This document shows, piece by piece, positions 19,527 to 30,232 of a stretch of 64,000 bases of DNA. The translations under genes were made by a program, and so were the position numbers. Below the pieces are notes generated by a model. The model made no database searches. It had not been told where the DNA came from and saw only the letters and a list, made by a program, of their open reading frames with translations. Origin of the DNA: Welwitschia mirabilis (Eukaryota; Gnetophyta; Gnetopsida; Welwitschiales); assembly GCA_051453625.1 (NCBI GenBank), contig JBOZIK010000001.1:298775594-298839593 (forward strand), given 5' to 3'. Each line of letters opens with the position of its first letter. Positions within the stretch are counted from its first letter, which is position 1.

Positions 19527-20918
19527 AGAAACAAAAACACCCATGGAAACTCATGACACGAAGCCTTTCTTTTTTATTTCTATATTAGATCATTTTTGTG
19601 AATCTGATGAAAGTCTATTAACATAAATCACCTATATTACCTTGGTTATTATTCCTACAATTGAAAATTTATCATGTAATTATGTAATAATGAGGTGACT
19701 GTGCTAGGAAACAAGTCATAAAAAAGAAATATATAAGGTATGTATATGATATGTGATTCGACATTGCAATGGGTGTAGTATTTCTAGAAGTAGATCTTCC
19801 TCTACATCAAATCCAATGATATCCAAAATAGAAGAGAACACTAAGCTGCAAATTGGATAATCCACATGGGTTAGCATTTCCACTTGGGCATGGAGCAATG
19901 CTGATCGTATATGGTTACTGAAAACGATCAATGAAGTTATAATGCACTATTATAATGCATGAAAATAGACCTAAAAGCAATCAATGCATTGTACTATAAT
20001 TTTTTTCTATTTATTTTTGTATATTTTTATAAAAAAATTTCTTCATTGTTTAATTTTTGTAGAAGTTGTAGACATAAAAACAATAGATTCATATCCATTT
20101 CTTGCACTTTTTATTATTAGGTATTCATATAGGATTAGATTTATGCAAAAATATTGCATTTCTACCATATTTCTTATCCATTTATTCCTTTGTATTTCTG
20201 TAAAATGTTTCTTCACCATTCAATTTTTGCATAGGATGTAGATATAAAAATAATAGATTTAGATCTATTTTATGCACTTTTTATTGTCGGGTATTCATTT
20301 ATGCTTAGCTTTATTAAGGTCCATTTTTGTAAAATATTCTTTTTTGCTGTTTAATTTTTGTAGAGGCTGTAGAGATAAAATAGTAGATTTAGTTCTGTTT
20401 TGATAAATGCCAGCCCATGTGGATTACATAAAAGTATATGTATTATAATGCATTATAATAGTGCATGGTATTGAAAGTAATTGCTTATTCAAAGTTTGTC
20501 TAGGGAAGAGCTTTGATCAAATGATTAATTGCTTATTTTTATTGTTATGATGCCATTAATGACACTCTTTTATCAATATGAATTTCTATTAAAGATAGAC
20601 TTGGTCATTAGTATCTGTTAGGATGAATGACAATAACTTGAGTTCCTTAAAAACTTTTACTATTGCATAAGGATCAGCTTTTGATGAGGACAAGGAAGTA
20701 GATAGGACAAGGATTGGGTAATGACAACAAAATCATCTCCCTGCAATACATATTATAAAATACCTGATTATAGGTTTCTAGTTCTGTTTTGCTAAACCCG
20801 GTCTCAGAATAATTTGTTTTGGGTATATGTCAAAGCCCTATGGTTTTGAGTTTTTTTGAACATTTGTTTAAATCCCTGTCTCGAGGTTACAAAATTTTGT
20901 TAGTTCTACATCTTTTGA
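19527..20918. repeat. dispersed repeat R1, copy 2
   Basis: Second copy of 15,326-16,698 in the same orientation, similar at most positions, with an extra ~35 bp around 19,635-19,670. Beyond about 20,918 the sequence continues (GATGATTTATTGTGCATTAC), while copy 1 is cut by the gap. Confidence 0.85.
19858..20426. mobile_element. ~569 bp inverted-repeat element (MITE-like), copy 2
   Basis: Same element as 15,636-16,199, inside R1 copy 2. Terminal inverted repeats are TAATCCACATGGGTTAGCAT on the left and the complement of AAATGCCAGCCCATGTGG on the right, each with one or two changes from copy 1. The three internal imperfect tandem units are kept. Confidence 0.6.
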
Positions 20919-21737
20919 TGATTTATTGTGCATTACAATAGTGTCATATAAGTCTTACTACGTGTTTGATTCTAGTTAACAGCATGAACTAAATGCAAAA
21001 GCTTACTTTTGAAGAATATAATCATTGGGTCAATGTTTAATCTTGCACACACTTTTTTTTATGTTTTGTTTGTTCAATTGAAAACACAGAGCTTGCTTTC
21101 TTTTGCCAAGTTTTCTTTTACTTATGTGCATCATATGAACTCATAGAGCTTGAAATTTTCTAGACTTTCTAGAACATTGTTTTAGTTAGCAACATGGTTA
21201 AATCACATGGACTCTTGACATGTAGGCTTCTGCTGTACTATGTGAATACTAACTATCAAGGTTACTTGTAATTTATTAGTCTATTATCTTATCTAGATGT
21301 TAAAGCATATGAAAACAAATGAAAGAAAAATATTATTTTTATTCATATCTAATTTATTGGTTCAAATTTTTGTAGAAGTAAAGAATTTCTTTGGAAGAAG
21401 GTCATTCAGCATTTCCTACTAAAGAAGTAGATCAAGAGATTTGTTTTCTTTGTTATCAATTGTCCACGTTTAGATTCTTACTATGGTTCTTGCTTTTGAG
21501 AATACTATTTGGAATGGCTTGTTTGTTGGATGCCTATGGGTTTTTATAATTTTACATACTTTGTTGTTATTCTATCCTAGTTTTCTACCTTCGTTTTTCC
21601 AAGTTACAATGGTGTAATATCAAAACTCAAATAGCATGATTAAAACATGTGAGATATTAAGATGACAAGATTAGCCTCTGATATGAAATGAGTGGAATTG
21701 TATATGAAGTCTATTGGATTTACTATTAGTTAGCACT
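20919..21737. other. AT-rich intron-like stretch, no gene identified
   Basis: T-rich sequence without long frames. A short acceptor-like TTTTTGTAG at about 21,368-21,376 precedes a frame reading SKEFLWKKVIQHFLLKK before a stop. This is too short to assign. Confidence 0.3.
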
Positions 21738-21829
21738 TTACATCTCATAGTTCATGTTTTATTATATATAAATTGTTTAAGAGAGGTATCTACACAACAA
21801 CAATGATTAAAATTTTGATGCTTTCATTA

Positions 21830-22900
21830 AAATCTAAATCTATTACATATATGTTTTATAATGCACTATTTTACATAAAAATCTTATATGCACTCCTATT
21901 ATCCAAAATGAGGTTAAATTTCTTATGAGTTTATTAAATTACCTTAGATATATTGTACACACCATACTTACTATTTTGCTATTGTGAAATCAGAACCAAA
22001 TGCCTCATTGATATTTTATTGCTGAGATAAATGCAATTAAATAGTGAAAAGCACAAGAAGAACCTAGCAAATTAGAATTAGAACTAGAATCAGAACTTCA
22101 ATTGCAAACTGATAATGGTGTATGTTCTCAAGTTACATGTTGGTTGTGTCAAACTTCTAACTAAAATTGAATGAAATATTTTCATTTTATACATCTAGTA
22201 ATAGTACTTCAATAAAATATCAATACTACTTCATTCTTTCTCCTAATTATGTGAATTCTAAAAACAAGTAAATTAGTGTTTCACCTTTGACCCTAAATCT
22301 ATTTCTACTTCATTCCTTCAAGATTTTTATTGTTATTAGGAGAATTAAATACATCCAATTAAAAATTGTAAGGCATGGAGTAACATTTCACATGAATCAT
22401 CAGGCAGGGATGTACAAAACTCAAAAGATAAAACAATAAGGATTTATAAACAAATGAAACCAGTGAGTAAAACCACTTTTTAGGTAACATCCTTCACATA
22501 ATCTGATGTCTTTAGCATAGGTTTTCTATAGAAATGGTTTTAACCTCTACCAATTTACAGCAACTATCTAACATAGATAAAGCATTATTTTGCCATATTA
22601 AACAAATATTTATATGAACTATACCTTATTAAAATCAGAAATAATCAACTAGGCACAATCATCAAATGTTAGAAATAATAAAACCATTATCAATATTTGC
22701 ATCTACATGGGATGAGTTTTATGAGTCCTCCTTCACCATTCACATATATTAGTTAAATTAGTAGCATTTTATCCTTCTAGTAAAATAAGGATTAATGCAA
22801 TTGCATATAATAATACACAACTTTAACACTCATAGGAGCCTTAATCTATGTAGGCCATAATTATAAGTTGCAACTGATAACTTCTCTGTTAATGTGTTAA
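21830..22900. other. copy-1-specific AT-rich stretch, no gene identified
   Basis: Present only in the first copy of the large duplication. No protein motif, long frame or terminal repeat is recognised. It was either inserted in copy 1 or deleted from copy 2. Confidence 0.5.
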
Positions 22901-23397
22901 TTTCTTAAGAAGATGGGAATGTAGGTGACATTAGCCCTTCCTCAAAAAATGTATTTCTATGTATATAATATAGTAGAATAATCATTTAAAAACTGAATGT
23001 AAGCGACAAAATAGAATGCAAATCATTTAGTGATATAATCTTGTATTACAAACAAATAAAACAATAACAGAAATGAAATCTAGATACAAACGCTCCCTTT
23101 GATATTACCAATGCCAAGGAAATGCTATGAGATGACCATGTAACTATGAGAAAATGCCATGAAACTACACAAAATCATGCCAAGCCTTTTTTCATCCTTT
23201 TATCTTTCTTGGTATTTGATGTTTTAGTTGAGCCTATTTTCCATTTCTCCTTCTCTTTTTAAAATTTCCTTATAGTAACTCTCTTCACACATTAGGTTAA
23301 TAACCTATTCTATTATGGATAGAGCTATTGGATGTTCCACCAAAAACCACCATTTGTTAGTTTTGTGTGGTAAATTTTTCTTTTTTTTAAACCTAGG

Positions 23398-23587
23398 TTA
23401 TACCTTTTTAGGCTTTCGAGAAATGCCTCAAAAGGCGTTTGAGCCACAAAGCCATTTGAGATGTAGGCTTTTAAGGTGATTCTTTTTAAGGCGTTTTGTG
23501 AAGAAACAATGTAAAAGCTTTTAATACTTTTTTTAGGGCCTTTTAAGGCATTTTGAAAACACCTTAAAACTTATATTTCTTGTAGTG
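23398..23587 (-). mobile_element. CACTA (En/Spm) transposon terminus, copy 1
   Basis: On the minus strand the sequence starts CACTACAAGAAATATAAG, the classic CACTA terminus, at 23,587. It is followed by many subterminal repeats in both directions (AAGGCATTTT, AAGGCGTTTT, CTTAAAAGGC, CCTCAAAAGGCGTTT). Such GGC-TTTT-A subterminal repeats bind the CACTA transposase in known elements. The plus-strand TAGTG is followed at once by copia reverse transcriptase sequence, so the element inserted into, or recombined with, that copia. No matching second terminus or transposase gene was found nearby. Confidence 0.8.
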
Positions 23588-24770
23588 TCAGCTAAAAGAA
23601 TTTGCAGATCCTCATTTTCTTGATTATATATATGTACAAATTACATGAAGTTATTTATGTCTTAAAACAACCACTTAGGGTTTCATATCATAAAATTTCC
23701 TCATTTTTTATTCAAAATGAATTTGTAAGAGGTACTATTAACCAAATATTATTTAGAAAAGGCATTGATAATGAGTTTATTCTAGGTAAAATCTATATTG
23801 ATAACATAATTATTTAAATCTCCTAATGAAGGTTTATCTTCAGATTTGAGCATGGTAGATGTAGTGAACATGTTCTTAGGCCTTTAAATGAAAAAATCTA
23901 AATAATGGAATCTTTATAAATCAAAGTAAATACTCACATGATTTGATAAAGAATTTTGTATTAGAAAATGAAAAATCTATCAATACTCCTATGGCTATAG
24001 TTGTAAAGCTTAATCTAGATGAGGAAAGAAAGGATGTTGATCAAAGACTCTATTCAATTATCATTGTAAGCTTATTATATTTAACTACAAGTAGACCTAA
24101 CATTATTTTTAGAGTTGAATACCTAAAATTATTTATAGAGTTGTATTATGTGCCATTTATCAAGGAAATCCTAAGAAATCTCATATGGAGATTGCAAAAG
24201 GGATACTTTGATATGTGAAAAGTATAATTGATTTTGGCATATGGTATCCTTATAAAATATCATTAAACTTACTAGGTTATAGTGATGCAGATTGGGCTAG
24301 ATGTAAAGATAATTAAAAAAGTACTAATGAAGGATTTTTTTTTTTGGATGACATAATAAGAAATAAAATTTAATATTCTTATCTATAGAAAAAGTTGTGT
24401 AAATTACTATTTGGTATTGTTATACTTAATGATTATGATGGAGGAAATGTTAAAGGATTTTGGAATAGAAATGTTAGAAGTTCTAATAATATTTGATAAC
24501 TTAAGTACCATTTAAAGTGCTCATAACCTAATACAACATCTCGAGGCAAGAAAATCAAAATTAAGTATAACTCCATATGAAAACTCATAGAGAAAAAGGT
24601 AATATCTTTAGAATATATTCTTACTCAAGATCAATTAGCAAATATTTGGAATATATTTTGCTCATGGTTAATTAGCAAATATTTTTATCAAATCATTATC
24701 ATTAAAGAGATTTAAAAATTTAAGATATTTTTTAGGGACTCTTTCAAAATGTGATATGAAAGGCCTAGAG
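23588..24770 (+). mobile_element. Sirevirus-like Ty1/copia RT and RNase H remnant, copy 1
   Basis: Translation in order: YKLHEVIYVLKQPLRVSYHK (the YGLKQAPRAWY box), FVRGTINQILFRKG, IYIDNIII (catalytic YVDD reduced to YIDN), MAIVVKLNLDEE, DQRLYSIIIVSLLYLTTSRP (QYRSMIGSLLYLTASRP-type box), the RNase H start LLGYSDADWARCKDN, and degraded blocks for CDN-S-A and LEYILTQDQLANI near 24,640. Order and spacing are those of copia pol, closest to Sirevirus/Maximus. Many stops and frameshifts are present. Gag, protease and integrase are missing because the fragment starts at the CACTA end. Confidence 0.88.
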
Positions 24771-25289
24771 TCAATTAATCATTAAGTTCAATCATCTAGA
24801 TTCAACTTTATTTTACAAATAAATCCACCTTTTTTCCACCATAGTTATACTTATTTCTTACTACATCGACTCGATAGTTTTTATAGTTGGCTAAGTTGAA
24901 ACTGTAAAATTTAACTTTGTTATCTTTTTCTTGTTGAGTAATTAGAGAGTTCTTTATGTTGATTGACTGTGTGAGAGACCAAGTCATTATTTTATGATTT
25001 TCACATATGTTTAAATTTTAGCAGCATTAAATGGATGCATTTTCAAGGAATTATACTCCACTCCCTATTCAAATTCCCCAAGGTTTGCCTTCCATGTAAA
25101 TATGATCTTCAAATCACCTATCATCATTTCATGCATGTCTCCCTTCTCCTTCTTCTCTTAAATCCCCTTATATATTAAAACAAATTTTGGAATAAAAGGG
25201 GGATGGGGGAATCTCCTTTACTATCGTCTGTTTTCATTTGAATTAAGCTTTTTCCTTTTTAACCTCTTTCTTTTTATCTTTGCTTCTGT
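24771..25289 (+). mobile_element. Sirevirus-like spacer between pol and env-like region, copy 1
   Basis: Non-coding or heavily decayed stretch with GTGTGAGAGACCAAGTCATT and a GGGGGATGGGGGA purine tract (about 25,198-25,211). Sireviruses are known for a long spacer and repeated purine tracts in this region, so it fits, but no independent domain is seen. Confidence 0.5.
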
Positions 25290-26225
25290 TCAGTCTCTAC
25301 CTCCTTCTAAAAAGATCGCTTTAAGATATTTGAGTGAAATCTCTAAGAAGAAGAGAAAGAAGGCTATAAACAAACCATCAACATACTATTTTGCGAGGAT
25401 GTTAACTAAAGATATTGATCATTTTGATGAAGACTTTGAAACAAGCCTTATTGTCATGGATAAAACTTGTGAATTAGTGTAATTTTAAAGCCTTAAGATT
25501 ATTCAACAACTTCTCAATGAGATAAATTAGTACTATTTCTTACATACTTTGAAACTTATTATACTTTAATACAAGATTTTTTTACTCTTATGCCAAGTTT
25601 GATGCTGCAAATTCCACTCTTACTAACTTAGTTTTTGGAAAGGAGATAAATTTTATAATAGAGTTAATGTATACTCTGATTAGCCTTCCAAGAAGAAGCA
25701 TGAAAGAGTAGGGACCACTAGCAAAAACATTTAATGAAAAGGAGCAAGTCACTAGAAGGATATATGGTGGGTATGTGGAATGGAAGAATACTTTTAAGGC
25801 ATTAAACATCTCCCCAACTATCTCCTATTTTTCTTTGAAAAAGGAAAGGATATTGATGCTTCTTTCATTATGTTTATCATACGATGCATCAAGTTTAGCC
25901 TCATGGTAATAACTCTCTTCCCTAATCTTTCTCATTACCAAACTTTTCCAATAGTTCAATGTATCTCATTTGAATCATCAAGAAGATCCCAAACCTATGG
26001 GACCCATGGATTACAATACTTTCTAACATACACATTTTTCATGAGCTAACCTCTTCATCCAAGTCAAAGCATAAAGCTTCCTACACTCTAAAAATTTGTC
26101 AAATTTTATGTATTATGGACTCTTAAATCAGGCACATCATAGAGGCTCTTATGGCACATGAAATTCCAACTACTAACACATCTCCAAGTGCAATAACTCC
26201 TTCATTAGATGAAGAAGATTAAGTC
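25290..26225 (+). mobile_element. Sirevirus env-like ORF remnant, copy 1
   Basis: A decayed frame downstream of pol reads LPPSKKIALRYLSEISKKK, then DIDHFDEDFETSLIVMDKT, then a frame-shifted YAKFDAANSTLTNLVFGKEI, MYTLISLPRRSMKE, YVEWKNTFKALNISPT, and a GKDIDASF/SYDASSLASW pair. The pattern (short basic N-terminus, V-G-x-I...LPRR, W-x-x-x-ALNI, GKxID...) resembles the plant-specific env-like/'putative plant transposon protein' ORF that follows pol in Sireviruses such as SIRE1. There is no sign of a functional membrane protein. The family call rests on position and motif pattern. Confidence 0.55.
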
Positions 26226-26555
26226 TTATGTCATTGATGTGAAATGAAGAGTAATATAATCTATTAAAGCCAAAAATTCTAGCCAAGATCAAAATGCAAA
26301 TTTATAATCTGCTATATATTGTGTTTCTCTTCTATTTCAAATTAATATTGTGAGTTTGTAATATTGTTTAGCATTAACTTTACATGATAAAGTATGTGAT
26401 AGTCTTAACCCTTTATTGTATGTAAAATAGATGCTTATATGATTGTATCATGTTGATATGTGTTATCTAAATACATGTTTGTAATGTTGGACATGTAATA
26501 GAAAGCTTTTATACATATAGGCCTAATGCATTCTTTTGTTTAATTTTATGCATAC

Positions 26556-26656
26556 ATTAAGGGGGAATTTTTCTTTTTCATAAGCTTAGTTTAAGGGGGA
26601 GTTAAAAAATTCTTTCATATCTTAGTTTGATTATCATCAATAACAAAGGAGAAGTT
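26556..26656 (+). promoter_or_regulatory. polypurine tracts before the 3' LTR, copy 1
   Basis: TTAAGGGGGAATTT (about 26,559), TTTAAGGGGGAGTTAAAA (about 26,591) and AACAAAGGAGAAGTTT ending one base before the LTR (26,656). Plus-strand DNA synthesis of LTR elements starts from such a tract next to the 3' LTR. Several tracts in a row are a Sirevirus hallmark. Confidence 0.75.
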
Positions 26657-27334
26657 TGTTAGGAAACTCTTGTCATCGATGTCCCTTCAATTTTTTTTTC
26701 TTTTTTTATTTTTTAAAGTATTGTTTTAGGTTGGATGAACAAGATCTTCAGTGAGGAAAACCTAAAGACTTCTTCATCATTTTTCTTATCAAAAGCTAAT
26801 TCAGTTGAGGATGGATAAACATTTTTTAAGGTCTATTACATTTAAGTCAACTGAGAACCAATGCTAAAAGACTGAATCTTCTCAGGGTGATGAAATATTT
26901 TCTAAGATAGAGTAAATCCAAATCAGCTAATAACCATTGTCTAAAAACTAAATCTTCTAAGGATAACCAAGCATTTTTTAAGGGTGATTGAATATCCAAA
27001 AAAATCTTTGGCATGCTTCTCTGGTCAACTAAATGTTTCTTAAGATAAACCAATGGAGTAGACATTTGATTTCCATGAATGTTAGCATACTTTAGAATCA
27101 AAAGTTTTTAAATCAATTAGAAAACCCTATGAACTTGAATAGAATCAAAATTTTTCTTTTTAAGTATTTTTTGGTGATGGTGGAGGGAAGGTGGGCTAGA
27201 AGGCGAGTTGGATTGGGGTGGGAAGATCAATGCTTTCTTTGTAAAAATCATTGTGTATTCTCTAAGATATTTCTTAGCTATGTTATTTTTGTGAAAAATA
27301 CACTTCTTTTCAAGATATGATTTGCATGTTAACA
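26657..27334 (+). mobile_element. Sirevirus-like 3' LTR, copy 1
   Basis: About 678 bp beginning TGTTAGGAAACTC right after a polypurine tract and ending GCATGTTAACA, giving the TG...CA ends and the short TGTTA/TAACA inverted ends typical of copia LTRs. The same limits hold in copy 2 (33,454-34,136). No 5' LTR of this element is present. Confidence 0.75.
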
Positions 27335-27949
27335 TTAACTTTTTTTAAACAAATAATTTTTAAACATATTTTAAATAAAAATGCCCTACTCATCCCCTTC
27401 TATGGTTGATTCTTCTTTCAATATCAATGATCTTTCATTAGTTTATTCATGAATTATTATTGATTAATTCTTAGTAAATTATTAGTAAGTAATTTAAAGA
27501 GTAGGAATCTCTTTTGATTGACTAATTTAGTTTATTTTTATCATTGATTTTGTGCTCAATACACTTCATAGTGTTAAGGTTAATTTGCTATGATATCTTT
27601 GATTCACTACATTATTAAAACCTGATTCTACAAAATTCAACCACGTATTAACTCTGATGTTGGTGGAAATAGTGATAATTGATAATATGAAAAAAGTAAA
27701 GAAACAAGTGAAATATACTTTGCTATTCCATTGAATGTGTGGAGATGATTCCAACCATATGTGACAACATACAAGATCTTCATGTCCTTATAAGTCCATA
27801 AAAAGATATTTTCTTTATTTGTATTATACATTATTTACTAATGGTAACAAGCCTAAATCCTTTTAAGAAGCTAAAAATTATCCCAATGTTTAAAAATGGT
27901 AACATCATAATGTTACATGGGAATTTTTAAGGCTTCCATTTGCGAAGAA
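27335..27949. other. AT-rich stretch between Sirevirus LTR and second copia, copy 1
   Basis: No domain recognised. The minus-strand frames at 27,566-27,831 have no family motif. This is the DNA into which the Sirevirus inserted, probably an inner part of the second copia element (before its reverse transcriptase). Confidence 0.4.
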
Positions 27950-29078
27950 GGCATTGAAGAACAGTTGGGGGTATCCCATTAAATTAGAGGTATAGAACTT
28001 TATATACTACAAAGTAAGACTTGTGGTCAAATGTTTTAGTCAAAAACACCATACATGTACCCCCTTCCCAGTACCCACCGAATATAGCCAGTGAAGGAGC
28101 ACTACTTTCAACACTATGATCGTATAAGGGCATACTTGTAACGCTGATGCCACTCGTTCCCTACTACAACACCCTAGGAAGTCCCTCCTATTTCGTTCTC
28201 GTTACATGCAAAAATAAGAGCCTGAATTCCACTTGTAAATAATCCTAAGAGCATCACAGGTATAGGAAAAACTAAAGGGACTAAGTATAGCTTCATCAAA
28301 ATTATTAATTCAATTTGAATCCTGAGTTTAAACAAATTATATTGACTATATTTGGACATGGTGGTTTGAAAGACGACATTCGTATGTGTTTAAAACCAAA
28401 TAAAAGTTGGTTTTCAAGTTGAAAAATAATTTGTATTATGTATTGTAAGCATTAAGGTAATGATGGTCATTGTGTAGACTTTAAAGTTTCTACAAATGGT
28501 TTACCATTTTGTTGCTTTAGGTTGATGGTATGTTAATTACTAGCAATGATGAGAAAGAAATTAAGTTTTTGAAGATAAATTTTAGCTCATTCAAGAAAAA
28601 ATTAGATATGCATATTCATGGGAATAGAAAGCAAGAGAATTTTTGGTAGATCAATAAAATGCATTTCTAATATACTTAATCATTTTAATATGATTGATTC
28701 TACACTTATTTTTATACCATTGTCTACACATTTCAAATTATGCAAAACTAAGAGTAGACAAACAAAAGATGGAAGAAGTTTCATATATTTCTCTAATGAA
28801 TAGTTTGATGTATGCAATGATTTATAATTAGCTTACCATTGCCTATGCAATAGAAGTTCTTTTTCACTATATGTGTAATTCAAGGCAAAAACATTAGCAA
28901 GTAGTAAAGTGGATTCTTTAATACTTGAAGGGAACATAAAATGTTCTATTATGCTTTGAAGGTTTTCCATTAGATGTTGTTTTTATGTGGACATAGATTA
29001 GGAAAGATATTATAAAAGTACAAAGTGATAAATTACACATCTACAATTGGTGGTGTGCAACTAGCTAGGTCTCCAAGC
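27950..29078 (+). mobile_element. second Ty1/copia RT remnant, copy 1 (disrupted)
   Basis: YKVRLVVKCFSQK (about 28,000-28,046) matches the RLVAKGFAQ box. The sequence is then interrupted by the atpI-containing insert. After it come CCFRLMVC/DGMLITSNDEKEI (YVDDMLI region, about 28,520-28,565), FSSFKKKLDMHIHGNRK, then IFGRSIKCISNILNHFNMID, LSTHFKLCKT and SLMYAMIYN (GSLMYAM box), ending with EGFPLDVVFMWT near the gap. This order identifies copia pol of the group with GSLMYAMVCTRPD-type motifs, a different lineage from the Sirevirus fragment upstream. Non-functional. Confidence 0.85.
28047..28284 (-). other. atpI: insert with a plastid atpI fragment (NUPT-like)
   Basis: Copy 2 of the duplication has a continuous copia frame here; copy 1 instead has ~238 bp of more GC-rich DNA and lacks ~39 bp of copia. 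On the minus strand 28,207-28,284 encodes [20 protein letters not shown] then QALIFA. This is the near-C-terminal transmembrane segment of AtpI, the plastid ATP synthase CF0 subunit a (usual [20 protein letters not shown]). The remaining ~160 bp (28,047-28,206) is not atpI and not recognised; its minus-strand frame includes SAPSLAIFGGYWEGG. The join of atpI to unrelated DNA suggests several scraps ligated during double-strand-break repair, or a plastid piece that came via the mitochondrion. Confidence 0.85.
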
Positions 29079-29178
29079 NNNNNNNNNNNNNNNNNNNNNN
29101 NNNNNNNNNNNNNNNNNNNNNNNNNNNNNNNNNNNNNNNNNNNNNNNNNNNNNNNNNNNNNNNNNNNNNNNNNNNNNN
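29079..29178. other. assembly gap (100 N)
   Basis: Lies exactly between the two copies of the large tandem duplication. Confidence 0.99.
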
Positions 29179-29639
29179 ACATATCCTAGTTCATGTTTTA
29201 TTATATTTAAATTATTTAAGGGAGGTATCTAAACAACAACAATGATAAAAAGTTTGATGCTTGGCTCTTCCTCAGGGAATGTGTCTCTATGTATATACTA
29301 TAGTAGAATAATCATCTGAAAACTTAATGCAAGCAATAAAAGAGAATGCAAATCATTTAGAAACATAGTTTTATAAGAATACGCTACAAATAAATAAAAT
29401 AATAATAGAAATAAAATCTAGATACAAATGCTCCCTGTGCTATTACCAATGCCAAGGAAATGCTATGAGATGAATATTCAACTTTAATAAAATGCCATGA
29501 AATCACCACAAAATCATGCTAAGCCTTTCTCCTTCCTTTTATCATTCTTGGTATTTGATGCTTTAGTCAAGCCTATTTTCCATTTCTCCTTCTCTTTTCA
29601 AAATTAAATTATAGTAATTGTATTTACATAATTCTATGG

Positions 29640-30232
29640 ATTCGATGCTACATAAGAGGAAAGGTTAATGCCAGTTGGCCTGTTTGTGGTACCCAAACCA
29701 AGATAGAGCCTCCCTAGTCAAATAAGTATTTTACGGAAGACCAATAAAAGATTCCATTAATAACTAGTTATTTTGATTCACTAGAACAACTCAAGTAATT
29801 TACTAAATATTTTTAGAATGGACTAATGACTCTATAGAAAATGTATCCAATTTTTAGTGTTCAATGGCTGGCAGTTTATGGCATTTATTTGGGAAAACCC
29901 CTCAAAAAAATTTTGAGGTGTTCATTTGGAAAAATTCCTCAAAAATATTTTGAGGCGTTTCTCATGAAAAATGCCTTAAAGGGATTTTGAGGCCCTTCTC
30001 CTAAAAAACACCATAACAGACCTTTTGAGGTGTTTCTTAGAAAAATACCTTAAAAGACCTTTTAAGGAATGTTTATTAAAATGCCTTAAAAATGCCTCAA
30101 AAGCATGTAGGCTTTTAAGGTGATTCTTTTTAAGGCGTTTTGTGAAAAAACAGCTTAAAAGGTTTTAATGCTTTTTTTAGGGCCTTTTAAGGCATTTTAA
30201 AAACACCTTAAAAGTCTATATTTCTTATAGTA
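29640..30232 (-). mobile_element. CACTA transposon terminus, copy 2 (longer)
   Basis: Homologous to 23,398-23,587 but with more of the subterminal array: repeated AAAATTTTGAGG, GAGGCGTTTCT, TGCCTTAAAG, CCTTTTGAGGTGTTT and TTTAAGGC units from 29,880 onward. The end now reads TAGTA where copy 1 has TAGTG, a G-to-A change in the conserved terminus. 29,640-29,880 is probably also element DNA but has no recognised coding sequence. Confidence 0.7.

Larger units (their letters stand above)
21738..29078. repeat. tandem segmental duplication 2, copy 1
   Basis: This ~7.3 kb block is repeated at 29,179-35,719 in the same orientation. Shared parts: CATAGTTCATGTTTTATTATAT start, the AGAATGCAAATCATTTAG stretch, the CACTA end, the Sirevirus-like pol, env-like region, polypurine tracts, 3' LTR and the second copia up to CTAGCTAGGTCTCCAAGC. 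Copy 1 has about 1 kb (about 21,830-22,900) that is absent from copy 2, and the ~238 bp insertion with atpI sequence at 28,047-28,284. The copy ends exactly at the gap. Confidence 0.9.

Noticed and set aside
28174-28359. Minus-strand frame of 61 codons as a small gene
   Set aside because: Its first 25 codons are antisense copia and the rest is the atpI scrap. The frame is an accidental fusion across the insertion edge.
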